Of a stretch of DNA of 64,000 nt, positions 54,448 to 64,000 are shown in pieces. This stretch comes from CAVSKL01 sp963728475 [NCBI: Candidatus Eiseniibacteriota bacterium] (GTDB taxonomy: Bacteria > Eisenbacteria > RBG-16-71-46 > JABDJR01): contig CAVSKL010000004.1 in assembly GCA_963728475.1 (NCBI GenBank), forward strand, positions 124,001 through 188,000, written 5' to 3'. The notes under the pieces were generated by a model. The model was not told the DNA's origin. It worked only from the letters and a program-made list of their open reading frames with translations, and made no database searches. How positions within the stretch are numbered: position 1 is the first letter of the stretch; each line of letters opens with the position of its first letter. A program made the position numbers and the translations under genes.

Positions 54448-56241
54448 ATGAAGCGTTCCTTCCAAATTCCTTCCCCGCGCGCCGGAGCCAGCTTCCGGCT
54501 CCGGCCGGGCCGCGCGATTTCCGTGGTCCTGCTCCTAGCGGGGGTGGCGGCGGCGGCCGTCCCGGGCTGCGGTTCGGCCAAGGACCCCCTCCTGGCCAAG
54601 ATCGGCCCGCGCGAGATCCGCGCCAGCAATTTCGTGGATGCCTGGACCGCGGTCAAGGTCACGGACCGTCCCGACCTGTCCACCCTGGACGCCAGGAAGA
54701 GCTTCCTCCAGGACCTGGTCAACAAGAACCTCATGGAGCTGGCGGCCACCGACAAGTACCCGGACCTCACGCTCCAGCAGCAGTGGCGCTTCAAGCGCTT
54801 TCGCGACACCCAGACCAACAACCTCTTCCGCCGCAAGCTGGTCCGGGACCAGATCGCCATCACCAAGGAGATGAAGGACCAGCTCTACGAGAACATGAAG
54901 CGGCAGCTCCATCTCCAGGGCATCCTGGTCGCGGACCCTGGCGAGGCCCAGTTTATCCAGAAGCAGCTCGAGGAAGGGGGCGACTTCACCAAGCTCGCCA
55001 AGACCTACTCCGCGCAGTGGGTGAGCGAGGGCGACCCCAACGCGGGGGACATGGGCTGGGTGAAGGCGGGGACCCTGACCTGGGGCCTGGACAAGGAGAT
55101 CTGGGCGGCCAAGACCGGCCAGGTGGTGGGACCCTACCGGACCCCGCGCGGAATCTACTTCGTCAAGGTTCTCGGTGAGCGCCCCTACGATCCGGGAGCG
55201 AGCCGCGAGGCCCTCAACGGCACCCTCACCGACGCGCTCATGCAGCCCCTGTACATGGACCGGCAGGCGGCGGTGCTGGACTCCGTCAACCAGGCCGAGG
55301 CTCCCTACGTGCCGGCCTCGGCCAAGGCGCTCCTCATGAAGAAGTACTACTGGGAGCCGCCGGCGGACCAGAGGGACAATCCCTACGTCAAGTTCGACTC
55401 CCCGAGGGTCCGGCCCACCTTCACCGCCGAGGAGGAGACCACCAAGGTGGTGTTGTTCAAGGACGCGCCGGCCTGGACCGCCAAGGAATTCGCCGACCGG
55501 CTGGACTGGTATCCACCCGGAATCTGGCCCAGCGGACAGTCCGAGGAGGAGATGAACCAGGTCCTTCAGATCATGACCCGGGATTACCTGATCGGAAAGG
55601 CCGCCGAGGATCTCAAGCTGACCGACGATCCCGAGTTCCAGAAGCTCCTGGAGAGCCGGAAGAAGGAGATGCGGGTCACCTACTTCTACTACAACGACAT
55701 CCTCCCCAAGGCGACGCCCTCCGACGACCAGGTCAAGGCGTACTACAACGAGAACAAGAACAACTACAAGGCGCCGCCCTCCTACAAGGTGGCGTACTTC
55801 TCCGCCAAGAGCCGGGAGCTGGTCGACCGGATCGCCCAGGACTGGAAGTCGGGGATGTCCTTCAACCAGATCCAGGCGAAGTACGCGGGACAGGACTCGC
55901 TGGATTCGAGCGGCGAGACCCCCTGGATCTACGAGACCCAGGACGCGGTGCTGGACGGAACGGTCAAGCCGCTCAAGGAGGGCGGGGTGAGCGATCCCCT
56001 CACCCGCCTCGACCGGACCACGGTGTACAAGCTGATCGCGCGGCGTCCGGAGCGGCTGGTGGGCTTCGACGAGGTGAAGGAGCAGGTCCAGAAGGACGCC
56101 AAGGCCTCGTTCTCCGACCAGTACCTGGACAAGTTCCTGGAGCAGGAGCGGCAGAAGTACCCGGTCACGCTCTACGAGAAGAACCTGACCAAGGTGAAGA
56201 TTCCGGAGAGCCTGCCCAGCGTGGAGACGCTGCCGAGCTGA
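54448..56241 (+). CDS. parvulin-type peptidyl-prolyl isomerase lipoprotein
   Basis: 597 residues from ATG 54448 (AGGAGG 6-11 bases upstream). The signal ends in a lipobox-like AVPGC (Cys near residue 41). An N-terminal SurA-like helical region precedes a parvulin (PPIC) domain at about 150-250: LHLQGILVADPGEA, FTKLAKTYS, GDMGWVKAGTL, VVGPYRTPRGIYFVKV. A second helical part and a divergent PPIC-like domain (about 430-560, YKVAYFSAKSRELVDRI) follow. It is probably a periplasmic or surface chaperone for folding outer-membrane or secreted proteins, similar to PrsA/SurA. A weak TAGACT -10 lies about 75 bases upstream. Confidence 0.88.
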   Translation: MKRSFQIPSPRAGASFRLRPGRAISVVLLLAGVAAAAVPGCGSAKDPLLAKIGPREIRASNFVDAWTAVKVTDRPDLSTLDARKSFLQDLVNKNLMELAATDKYPDLTLQQQWRFKRFRDTQTNNLFRRKLVRDQIAITKEMKDQLYENMKRQLHLQGILVADPGEAQFIQKQLEEGGDFTKLAKTYSAQWVSEGDPNAGDMGWVKAGTLTWGLDKEIWAAKTGQVVGPYRTPRGIYFVKVLGERPYDPGASREALNGTLTDALMQPLYMDRQAAVLDSVNQAEAPYVPASAKALLMKKYYWEPPADQRDNPYVKFDSPRVRPTFTAEEETTKVVLFKDAPAWTAKEFADRLDWYPPGIWPSGQSEEEMNQVLQIMTRDYLIGKAAEDLKLTDDPEFQKLLESRKKEMRVTYFYYNDILPKATPSDDQVKAYYNENKNNYKAPPSYKVAYFSAKSRELVDRIAQDWKSGMSFNQIQAKYAGQDSLDSSGETPWIYETQDAVLDGTVKPLKEGGVSDPLTRLDRTTVYKLIARRPERLVGFDEVKEQVQKDAKASFSDQYLDKFLEQERQKYPVTLYEKNLTKVKIPESLPSVETLPS

Positions 56242-56250
56242 TCCCGGCGG

Positions 56251-56988
56251 CTACCGCCCGGTCAGCGCCCGGAGCAGGAAGCGCTGCCAGGGAGGAGCCA
56301 GGAGCCACTTGAGGACGGCGTCGGCCGCCACCAGGCCGAAGCCGATCAGGAAGACCCGGACCGGGAAGCGGACCGCCGCTTTCCGGTCCTTCATCCTCCG
56401 GTAGAGACCCAGCCCCAGGCTCGCCAGCGCCGCCCCGGTGACCACGAAACCGGCCACCCGCAGCTCCGCCCACACCGGCCAGCCGAACAACGCCGGAACC
56501 GCCGGACGGGCGCTGATCAGGACCAGGCTCGCCACGTAGAAGTTCATGTAGTTGAGGAGCCAGGTGCCCAGCACCAGCCCCGCCGCCCCCACCGTGATCA
56601 CCGAGAGCACGCAGAAGCCCAGGTAGTGCCGGAGGTGGATGGGCAGATAGAGCCGGGGGGAGCCCTCCTCGCCCTCGCCGGTCCGGACCCAGTGGATCAT
56701 CTCCACCGCGTAGGAGGGGCCGCGCTGCACCGTGACCGCGGCGCGATCGTGGAAGAGGCAGGTGCCCACCCCCACCGACGCGCTCTGGAACACGGCCCAG
56801 AACAGCACCCAGCCCACCGCGCCCGCGAACGCCCGCCGCCGCACCCGGCTCAGGAATACCGGATAGGGGACGGCCGCGCCCAGGAAGGGGAAGAGCCACT
56901 TGAGCCCCAGGGCGAACCCGAGCGCGGTCGAGGCCGCCGCGCCCACCGCGAGAGCGGCGGCGACGGCCAGCCACCGGCGGCCGGTCAC
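56251..56988 (-). CDS. membrane protein coupled to the UbiA prenyltransferase, unknown function
   Basis: 245 residues from GTG 56988, overlapping the UbiA stop (GTGA). About six membrane segments are visible, with a larger loop in the middle (RGPSYAVEMIHWVRTGEGEE) between segments 2 and 3, and LGTWLLNYMNFYVASLVL in the fourth. I do not recognise a family. The overlap with ubiA and its size suggest it works with the prenyl-lipid product, for example as a partner subunit, but this is inference. Its 3' end converges on the isomerase gene with only 9 bases between. Confidence 0.7.
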   Translation of the reverse strand: MTGRRWLAVAAALAVGAAASTALGFALGLKWLFPFLGAAVPYPVFLSRVRRRAFAGAVGWVLFWAVFQSASVGVGTCLFHDRAAVTVQRGPSYAVEMIHWVRTGEGEEGSPRLYLPIHLRHYLGFCVLSVITVGAAGLVLGTWLLNYMNFYVASLVLISARPAVPALFGWPVWAELRVAGFVVTGAALASLGLGLYRRMKDRKAAVRFPVRVFLIGFGLVAADAVLKWLLAPPWQRFLLRALTGR

Positions 56989-57911
56989 AGGATGTAGGCC
57001 ACCGCGAAGCCGACCTGCGCCGCCACCATCATCAGGTACATGTGGGTCCACGAGGGGTGGTTTTCGGTGGAGGCGAGGGCGTCCGGATCGCGCAGGATGA
57101 GGTACACCACGTAGGCCCCCCACCCGGAGAGTCCGAGCCCCAGAACCCGCAGGGCGATCGAGTTCCCGGTGAGGATTCCGAGCATGGAGCCGATCGGCAT
57201 GAGCAGGAAGGGGAACACGAAGAAGGGGGAGATCATCCACGCCGTCTTTCGCACCCCGTAGAGAATGGGCAGGGTGCGGCAGCCGCCGGCCCGGTCGCCG
57301 GGGATGTCGGCGAAGTCCTTGGTGGTGCTGGCGCCGAGCAGGAAGAGGCCGAAGATGAGCCCGATGAACCACGGCTCGAACGCCATCACCGAGCGTACGC
57401 AGGCCCACCCGGCGACCTTGAGCAGGGTTCCCCGGGGAACGGCGATGGTGATGTTGGCCCAGACGCCGCGCGCCTTGGTCCGGAGCGGGGGCATGGAGTA
57501 AGCGATGGTGAACGCGGTGGCGGCGGCGGCGAGGATGAAGCACTGCCGTCCCACCACCCAGGCCAGGACCAGGGCCAGCAGGAAGAAGATGAAGGTGACG
57601 GCCTGGGCCTCTCCCAGGGAGATGCGGCCGCTGGGGAGCGGGCGTTTCGGCTTGTTCACCCGGTCCACGTCCAGGTCGTAGATCTGGTTCAGGGTGTTGG
57701 ACGCCGCGTTCAGCACCGCGGCCATGAGTGCCCCCAGGACCAGGTTGAACACCAGGACCCGGGTGACCGGGAGCGGCGGCTCGGCCCCCAGTCCGGCGAT
57801 GCTGCCGGAGATGATCCCCATGGCGGGCGCCACCAGGGTGAAGGGGCGGGAGAACTCCCAGTAGAGCCCAAGGCGGCCCTTGAGGGGCCCGGCGGATGCG
57901 GATGTGGCCAT
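56985..57911 (-). CDS. UbiA-family prenyltransferase
   Basis: 308 residues, an integral membrane enzyme with about nine helices. Both Asp-rich motifs are present: NQIYDLDVD (Asn75, Asp79, Asp83) and DIPGDRAGG (Asp202, Asp206). The first is followed by KPKRPLPSG, as in quinone, chlorophyll and archaeal-type lipid prenyltransferases. The acceptor cannot be read from sequence: aromatic rings or a glycerol phosphate are possible. The downstream overlapping membrane protein may be its partner. It is divergent from the C25 peptidase gene. Confidence 0.88.
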   Translation of the reverse strand: MATSASAGPLKGRLGLYWEFSRPFTLVAPAMGIISGSIAGLGAEPPLPVTRVLVFNLVLGALMAAVLNAASNTLNQIYDLDVDRVNKPKRPLPSGRISLGEAQAVTFIFFLLALVLAWVVGRQCFILAAAATAFTIAYSMPPLRTKARGVWANITIAVPRGTLLKVAGWACVRSVMAFEPWFIGLIFGLFLLGASTTKDFADIPGDRAGGCRTLPILYGVRKTAWMISPFFVFPFLLMPIGSMLGILTGNSIALRVLGLGLSGWGAYVVYLILRDPDALASTENHPSWTHMYLMMVAAQVGFAVAYIL

Positions 57912-58014
57912 TCGATTGCGGTTCCCCGGTTTGGAAAGCCGGACGCTAGCAGGCGGTTCGGACCGGGGTCAAGCGCCGCATGCTCCCCGGGAACTCGGGG
58001 CGGGGACGCGGGTG

Positions 58015-58020
58015 TACACT
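58015..58020 (+). promoter_or_regulatory. -10 box candidate for the C25 peptidase
   Basis: TACACT lies 50 bases upstream of ATG 58070. The -35 region has no clear TTGACA match. The -10 is the same hexamer as in the strong promoter at 39984. Confidence 0.35.
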
Positions 58021-58069
58021 TCGTGCCTCGACTTTCCCCCGATGATTGACCCCCTATGGGAGCGTGCTG

Positions 58070-61000
58070 ATGCGTCTGGCTAGCCGTAATCTCGTCCTCG
58101 TGTTATCGGCCGCCTCGCTCACCCTCTTCGCCGCGGCGGCGCCGGCCCAGACCCCCGCCCCGGCCCCAGACGGCCCCCGCGTCCAGGTGGTGAACCAGGG
58201 CCCGAACGGGTTCACCCTGGACCTCCGGATCCCCGAGCCGGTCCGGACTCCGGTGGATCTTCGCCGGGGGGGAGCTTCCTCCGGGTGACCGTCCCCGGCT
58301 TCAGCGGGCGCGGGACGGAGGACGCGGGCCGGCCCGACCTTCCCCTCCGTGGGTTTCCCTTCGGCCTTCCCGAAGGGACCGCCGCCCGGGTGAGCGCCCG
58401 GGTGCTCTCCTCGGTGGAGTTCGACGGGATCGCCCCCATGCCGGTCCCGGCCCGGGCCTACGTGCCCGGCGATCCGACCCCGGTGGAAGAGGACACCTAC
58501 ACCCCGGATCCCTCGGTCTACGGCTCCGCGGCGGAGAGCCCCGCGGAGATCGTCACCTTGGGCCCGGTCCAGGGCTGGCGCCACCAGCGAGTGCAGTCGG
58601 TGGTGGTGAGCCCGGTCCAGGTGGAGCCCGCCTCCGGCCACTACCGCGCCGCGACCCGGATCGAGGTCACGGTGACCTTCGACCGGACCGCGCAGAAGCC
58701 GGGGGAAAGCGTGCTTCCCCCCGGCCTGCGCATGGTGCCGGCGGGGGCCGACGCCCCCGGCTGGGACGCGCTCCAGGACCGGACCCTGGTCAACGGGGCC
58801 TCGGCGGGGGCGTTCCGGACCCGGGCCGAGCGGGCGCCGCTGCGAACCCCCTTCGACCCGTCCCAGGTCTTCATCCGGGTGCGGATCGGCACCACCGGGT
58901 TCTGCCGGCTCTCCTTCGAGACGCTCTCGGGAGCGGGGTTCCCCGCCGGCCGGCCGGTGGGGGAAGTCCGGGTGGAGGAACGGGGCTACGACAACCGGCA
59001 GTCGGACCCGTTCACCGTGACCAGCCTCCCGCGCGAGGTGGAGGACGCCAACGGGAACGGGGTGTTCGACGCTGGCGACTACGTCGACTTCTACGGCTTC
59101 AATTACCGGGACCGGTTCCACCCGCAGGTGGTGGACGCCCGGTACAGCTATTTCCATACCTACTGGGTCACCGCGTCCTCGGAGGGTGGGAAGGGTTTCG
59201 CCGTCTCCGACGGCTATCCGGAGGGGGACGGATACACCGCCGCGGCCTCCTTCCCCCAGACCGACCACTACGAGCAGAACAAGATCTACATCAACAATCC
59301 TCCCGACTCCGGCTCCAGCATCTATCCCAACAAGACCGCTCTCTACTGGCTGGACCCGAGCGACGTGGACGCGAGCCTGACCACCACCGCGCTCAACCCC
59401 GATCCCGACGGGGAGTACCGGATCGTGGCCACCTGGCAGGGGCTCTTCACCACCAACGACACCTACCAGCACCGGGTATCGCTGGCCTTGAACTCCTGCC
59501 AGATCCTCACCGACGGGGCGTTCGAGCGGATCAGCGCCTACACCTTCGACAGCGGGAGCCGGCCGATCGCGGGCTGCCTGGCGGCGGGCGCGAACACCGT
59601 GCATCTCACCGGCCACACTCCGACCAGCAACGCCACCAGCGGCGCCTACTTCGACGCGTTCGATCTCACCTACGACCGGCAGCTGATCGCGGTCGACAAC
59701 GAGCTGGTGTTCAACACCGGCGATGCCGCGGGCAAGCTGGAGTTCGATGTAAGCGGGTTCCGGGCCGGCAACGTGCAGGTCCTGGACGTGACCGACCCGG
59801 TGAACCCGTTCCGGCTCACCCCGCAGGTGGAGGGATCCGGGCACAGCTGGACGGCCAAGCTGCGGGTGAACGTCACCGGCCTCCGCCGGACGTACGTGGC
59901 CCTGGTTCCGGACACCCACGACGGGCTTCCCGCCTCCGACCACGCGCTCCCGCCGGACCTGGGAACCGACGCCGTCGCCCGGGGGCTCACCCGGGACCTG
60001 GTCTCCGCCGGGGAGGGGAGCGACTACATCCTGCTCACCCACCCCAGCTTCCGGGACGCCTGGACGCCGCTCATCCAGTACCGGGAATCCCAGGGTTACC
60101 ACGTCTTCCTCTGCGACGTGATCGAGATCTACGACGAATTCGCCGGCGGGGACAAGACGCCGTGGGCGATCCAGCGGTTCCTGGCCGATGCCTACCAGAC
60201 CTGGGACCCGTCTCCGAGCTACCTGCTCCTGGGCGGCGACGCCAACGAGGACTACCGGCACGACATCCCGTTCTCCACCCCGGACTACGTGCCCACCCTC
60301 ATGCACTTCGCCAACGTGCCCGGGACGGGGGGCAAGGAGCTGGCGGGGACCGACAGCTGGTACGCGGCGTTCCTGCGGCCCGGGGAGAGCACCAACGACG
60401 TGCTGCCGGAGTTGCACGTGGGGCGGCTTCCGGTGGACAGCGCCGCCGACGTGCAGACGGTGGTGCAGAAGATCATCGACTACGAGAACATGCAGCCCGG
60501 CGACGACTGGCGGAATCGCGGCGTGTTCATGGCCGACGACCAGTACTCGAGCGGGCTCACCATCGCCACCAACTACTGCTACAAGGAGGGGGAACTCACC
60601 TTCCATCTCACCACCGCGGAGATGGCGGACTCGATCCGGGTGAAGGGAAAACTTCCCGACTTCCAGTTCGTCCCCTTCTTCCTGGACGCGTACCTGGATA
60701 CGGTGGCCGCTCTCGACCGGCACCCCGGGGACCTGACCAACTGTCCCTCGGTGGGGACGCTGGAGACCAGCCGCTATGCCCGCGACCACGTGACCCCGCT
60801 CATCGTGTCGCTCCTCAGCCAGGGGCACCTGATCTTCGAGTACACCGGCCACGCCAACCGGAGCGTGATGACCACCGAGCAGACCCTGGTCAACTATCCG
60901 ACCTTCTCCCTGCCCAACCGGGACTTCGACCGGGTCAACAACTTGGGCAAGCCGTTCGTGTTCTTCGGCTACGCCTGCCACCTGGACGAGTTCGAGTACG

Positions 61001-62241
61001 CTCAGGAGGCTTCGCGGGGGCGGGGGATCGGCGAGGTGCTGATGATGGAGCCCAACAAGGGAGCGATCGCCAGCATCGCCTCGACCGGCTACGAGTGGCT
61101 CCATACCAACTCCGACGCCCAGACCTATACCACGCGGTCCCTGTTCTGGGATCTGCCCCGGGACCCGCTGACCCGGCGGCCCGAGCGCATCCTGGGCGAC
61201 TGCATGACCCGGGCGTTCGCGCAGAACGACCTGGAGCACGGCGGCCTCCCGGACTGGCGGGAGATGCTCCGGACCTACGTCACCCTGGGCGATCCCGCGC
61301 TCCGGATCGACGTCGAGTCCGCGGACTTCGCGGTGAAGGTGAACGATCAGCCGTTCGACGCGGGGAGCCGGCTCACCGCCTCCTCGTTCCAGGACTCGGT
61401 CACGGTGGAGGCGACGATCTCCGACGACGTGGACGTGTCCTCGGTGCGGGTGATGGACGGCCAGACCCAGCTTCCCGCCGGCCGGCTGGCCGTGGTCCCG
61501 CCGGACTCCACCGATCAGGGCGCCCAGGCCTATACCCTGCGGTTCAAGACCACGCTCCGGCTGGGGAACTACGACCTGGCCATCGAGGCCACCGACTGGA
61601 CCGGACGCGTCTCCACCTTCACCCTCCCGGTGCGGTTCGAGAGCGGGTTCAGCGCCGACGGCAAGAAGCTGGGCGGTGGGGGCGGAGAGTTCGTGGACTC
61701 CACCGCGGTGATCGAGGTGAAGGTGGCGAGCCCGGTGCCGCTGGCCGAGGACGCCCTCACCCTGGTCGTGGACGGATCGGCGGTGAGCCCGGTGGTGACC
61801 AAGCTCGACGCCGAGGGGCGCCAGTGGACGCTGGACTATCAGCGGACCTGGGACGCGGGCCAGCACCGGGTGGAGCTCCGGGTGAACGACCGGAACGGGG
61901 GAGACCTGACCCAGACCGTCTCCTTCCAGGTCTCCGGCGAGACCTTCAGCCTTCTCAACACGTTCTTCTATCCCAACCCCGCCGACGGCCCCGGGGGGCA
62001 GCTGGTCTACACCCTGAACAAGGCGGCCCGGGACGCCCGGATCACGGTGTACTCGGTGGCCGGCCGGCGGGTGCTCCGGACGGACATCCCCTCCCGGGCC
62101 GGCACCAATGCCTACGTCTGGGATCTCCGGGACCAGGAGGGGGACCTGGTGGCCAACGGGGTCTATCTGTTCCTCCTCGAGCTCACCGATACCGGGGGCA
62201 AGCACCTCCGGCGCCTGGAACGGGTGGCGGTGGCCCGATAG
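58070..62241 (+). CDS. C25 gingipain-like peptidase with FlgD-like C-terminal domain, frameshifted near the start
   Basis: About 1390 residues if one base is restored. ATG 58070 (GGGAG upstream) begins a signal peptide (ending AAPAQT) and NQGPNGFTLDLRIPE. The frame then breaks in a run of seven G (58266-58272) and meets TGA 58286. The +1 frame continues without gap as SFLRVTVPGF and LPLRGFPFGLPEG, the normal C25 propeptide text, and stays open to 62241. The catalytic domain has LLLGGDANEDY, LHVGRLPVDSAADV, the His at 60850-60852 (YTGHANRS) and the Cys at 60976-60978 (FFGYACHLDE). A FlgD/T9SS-like domain ends it (VYSVAGRRVLRT, NGVYLFLLEL, RVAVAR). It could be a secreted protease or a PorU-like sortase. 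Confidence 0.88.
58266..58272 (+). other. G7 tract at the frameshift of the C25 gene
   Basis: Seven consecutive G. One more G would join the signal-peptide frame with the peptidase frame. It is either an assembly error, a mutation or a phase-variable switch. Confidence 0.7.
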
Positions 62242-62570
62242 GGAGCGCGCCGGGAGCTCCGCCGGGAAAGCCGGGACCCGCCCGGTCGCAAGAGCCCCGG
62301 CCGGCCGGGGGTTTCCCGGCGGCCGTCGCCGGGATGCCGCGCCGCGCCGCGCGTTCCGCCGCCGGACCCCCGGAAATCCGCGCCGGTTCTGGAGTTTTTG
62401 GGGGTTAGAGGGTTGACGATCCCATACCGCGGTGATATTAGTCGCCCGTAGCGTGCAAACGCGCGCGCGCCGGCCCCGGTCCGGGACCACTGGAAACCAT
62501 TGGGCGGAAGGTGGTTACGGGCGCCGGCCACGACCACGTTTCCCGGAGCGTGACCATGGAGGGCATGGGA
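62242..62570 (+). other. intergenic region between the C25 gene and HU
   Basis: 329 bases. The left part is GC-rich without a clear terminator. The right part holds the HU promoter (62413-62441) and a ~130-base leader. I see no other gene. Confidence 0.5.
62413..62441 (+). promoter_or_regulatory. sigma-70-like promoter of the HU gene
   Basis: TTGACG (62413-62418), a 17-base spacer and TATTAG (62436-62441) in a locally AT-rich stretch. Confidence 0.65.
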
Positions 62571-62837
62571 ATGAACAAGCAGGATCTGATCGAATCGGTC
62601 GCCAAGAAGACCCAGCTGACCAAGAAAGACGCCACCGCGGCGGTGGACGCCACCCTCGAATCCATCAAGCGCGGGACCAAGAAGGGCGGCGTTTCCATAG
62701 CCGGCTTCGGTTCCTTCAACGTCTCCAATCGCAAGGCCCGCATGGGCCGGAACCCCAAGACCGGCGAGAGCATCAAGATCAAGGCCTCCAAGACCGTGCG
62801 CTTCCGGCCCGGCAAGGCCTACAAAGAACAGCTCTAG
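62571..62837 (+). CDS. hup: HU-family DNA-binding protein
   Basis: 88 residues, the normal HU length. It binds and bends DNA as a dimer and packs the chromosome. The HU pattern is clear: MNKQDLIESVAKKT, GFGSFNVSNRKARMGRNPKTGE (the beta-arm) and KASKTVRFRPGKAYKE. ATG 62571 is chosen over in-frame ATGs at 62556 and 62565 because GGAGGG (62558-62563) is well placed before it. It has its own promoter and a terminator. Confidence 0.96.
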   Translation: MNKQDLIESVAKKTQLTKKDATAAVDATLESIKRGTKKGGVSIAGFGSFNVSNRKARMGRNPKTGESIKIKASKTVRFRPGKAYKEQL

Positions 62838-62863
62838 ACCGCGCCGGCGGTCGGCTGGAAACG

Positions 62864-62897
62864 GGGCCCGGGGAACGTCTCCCGGGCCTTCCGTTTT
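62864..62897 (+). terminator. probable terminator after the HU gene
   Basis: GGCCCGGG (62865-62872) and CCCGGGCC (62881-62888) with an 8-base loop, then TTCCGTTTTCCC. Confidence 0.55.
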
Positions 62898-62988
62898 CCC
62901 GGGGGATACCCGCCCCCCCGGAGGGGACGGATTCGGGGAGGAGCCGGGCTCGACGGGGGCGGGGCCCGGTGGGGAGCGGGTCCCGGTG

Positions 62989-63052
62989 GGGTGCCGGGCA
63001 CGGGGAAGAGCCGGGCACGGGGAAAAGCCGGCACGGGGAAGAGCCGGCGGCG
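62989..63052 (+). repeat. short GC-rich tandem repeat
   Basis: About three and a half copies of a ~16-18-base unit (GCACGGGGAAGAGCCGG) lie between the convergent HU and diguanylate cyclase genes. The rest of 62898-63078 is GC-rich and shows nothing else. Confidence 0.7.
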
Positions 63053-63078
63053 CCGGTCTCCGGGAGGAGCCGGGGAAT

Positions 63079-64000
63079 TCAGCCGCGGGGCGGACGATCG
63101 GTGGGGGCGGTGGAGTCGGGGGGGAGCTGGTCGGCGAAGATCACCCGGTTCTTGCCGGTCTGCTTGGCGTAGACCAGGGCCGCATTGGCCGCCCGCCAGA
63201 GGGCGGTGGCGCTCAGCCCGTCCTGGGGATAGACCGCTCCGCCGATGCTCACGGTGACCTGGGCCGAGATGGACTCGCCCTCGAGCCCGGTGATGGTGAA
63301 CCGGGAAAGCTCGGCCGCCCGCCGGAGCCGCTGGCACACCGCGTCCGCGTCCTCGCGGGTCACCGGCGGGGTCAGGATGAGCGCGAACTCCTCGCCGCCC
63401 CAGCGGGCCACCGAGTCGAACGGCCGGAGCCCGTTCTTCAGCACCTGGGCGGCGTTGGCCAGGACCTGGTTCCCCCCCTCGTACCCGTAGCGCTTGTTGA
63501 AGAGGCGGAAGTCGTCGATGTCGGCGATGGCCAGGGCCATGGACTTGCTCTCGCGCCGGGCGCGGGCGATCTCGTTCTCGAGCTGGAGGTTGAAGTAGGA
63601 ACGGTTGTAGACCTGGGTGGCCGCGTCCACGAACACCAGGTTCCCCAGGATCTCCGAGCGCCGGAGGAGGTCGGTGGCGAACTCCGAGAGAAGGCTGAGG
63701 AGCCCCTGGCGATCCTCGCTGAAAAAGCGGGGGCGCACGCTCCAGGCGTGGAGCACCCCGTAGACCGCCTGGTCCCCCTCGCCCACCGGGATCATGGCCA
63801 GGGAGTGGAACTCGGCCTCGAGCCGGCCGGTGCGGGGGTCGAGCTGCACCGGGAGTTCCGGCAGCACCACCAGGTACCGCCGCCCCAGGACCCATTCGCG
63901 GGAGAGGTCCTCGTCGTAGGGCTCCGGGGTGAGGTTCTCCAGCGGGAGGTCGGCGTTGGCCCGGCGCGGGACCACCCAGAACGAGACCCGCTCGCAGCCC
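63079..64000 (-). CDS. GAF-GGDEF diguanylate cyclase, 5' truncated
   Basis: The gene enters from the right edge; 307 codons are visible. The first part is the end of a GAF-like sensor domain (CERVSFWVV at the edge, then SLAMIPVGEGDQAVYGVLHAW and FSEDRQGLLSLLSEFATDLL). The GGDEF domain follows: DAATQVYNRSYF, the metal Asp in ADIDDFRLFN, and the active-site loop RWGGEEFALIL. An RxxD inhibitory site (RPFD) lies five residues before GGEEF, so product feedback by cyclic di-GMP is expected. It makes cyclic di-GMP from GTP. The N-terminal part and start are outside the window. No EAL domain follows. Confidence 0.92.
   Translation of the reverse strand, partial: GCERVSFWVVPRRANADLPLENLTPEPYDEDLSREWVLGRRYLVVLPELPVQLDPRTGRLEAEFHSLAMIPVGEGDQAVYGVLHAWSVRPRFFSEDRQGLLSLLSEFATDLLRRSEILGNLVFVDAATQVYNRSYFNLQLENEIARARRESKSMALAIADIDDFRLFNKRYGYEGGNQVLANAAQVLKNGLRPFDSVARWGGEEFALILTPPVTREDADAVCQRLRRAAELSRFTITGLEGESISAQVTVSIGGAVYPQDGLSATALWRAANAALVYAKQTGKNRVIFADQLPPDSTAPTDRPPRG

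Overview
This is a GC-rich bacterial chromosome segment with no rRNA gene. I infer a Gram-negative member of the FCB superphylum, with Candidatus Eisenbacteria as the closest guess. The reasons are secreted hydrolases ending in FlgD/T9SS-like sorting domains, a gingipain-like C25 peptidase, HYR repeats, a secreted tricorn protease, lipoproteins and an outer-membrane barrel, and serine/threonine kinases fused to TolB-like and TPR regions. The taxonomic call is inference only.

Left part (1-27.7 kb): mostly single genes, many exported. They are the end of an alpha/beta-hydrolase domain; two kinase-TolB-TPR proteins (772-3168 minus, 11135-13528 plus); a tricorn protease; a propeller-like secreted protein; two lipoproteins; a GH53 galactanase; an S8/S53-like protease with HYR domains; a di-haem peroxidase coupled to a mono-haem outer-membrane barrel; endonuclease I; an ALDH7-type dehydrogenase; a DUF1579-like protein; and a large secreted protein with an Ala/Pro repeat. 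GC-rich hairpins follow several of these genes.

Middle (27.7-30.6 kb): about 1.3 kb of non-coding DNA between the 3' ends of two convergent genes carries 14 perfect copies of the palindrome GGACCCGGGTCC. They are spaced at about 53 or 61-64 bp, close to 5 or 6 helical turns, and sit partly in a ~450-bp tandem duplication. mutM follows, then an 18-bp tandem repeat between mutM and yggS.

Housekeeping operon (30.6-39.85 kb): yggS, punA, ileS, a DksA-like gene, lspA, rluD, a STAS anti-anti-sigma factor, an RsbW-like kinase, ruvX, mltG (frameshifted), a small membrane protein and tRNA-Val. Nearly all junctions overlap by a few bases. IleS has a GVHH version of the HIGH motif.

Right part (40-64 kb): three small exported proteins, two of them Cys-containing paralogues; two alkaline-phosphatase-superfamily lipoproteins; a TMTC-like and a GT-C-like membrane TPR protein; an MFS/spermidine-synthase/TPR fusion; a parvulin-type lipoprotein; UbiA with a coupled membrane protein; a C25 peptidase with an N-terminal frameshift; HU; and the C-terminal part of a GAF-GGDEF diguanylate cyclase. 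Two kinds of C-terminal tag recur on exported proteins: the FlgD-like domain (three hydrolases) and a short Trp-Gly/Lys/Tyr motif (three small exported proteins).
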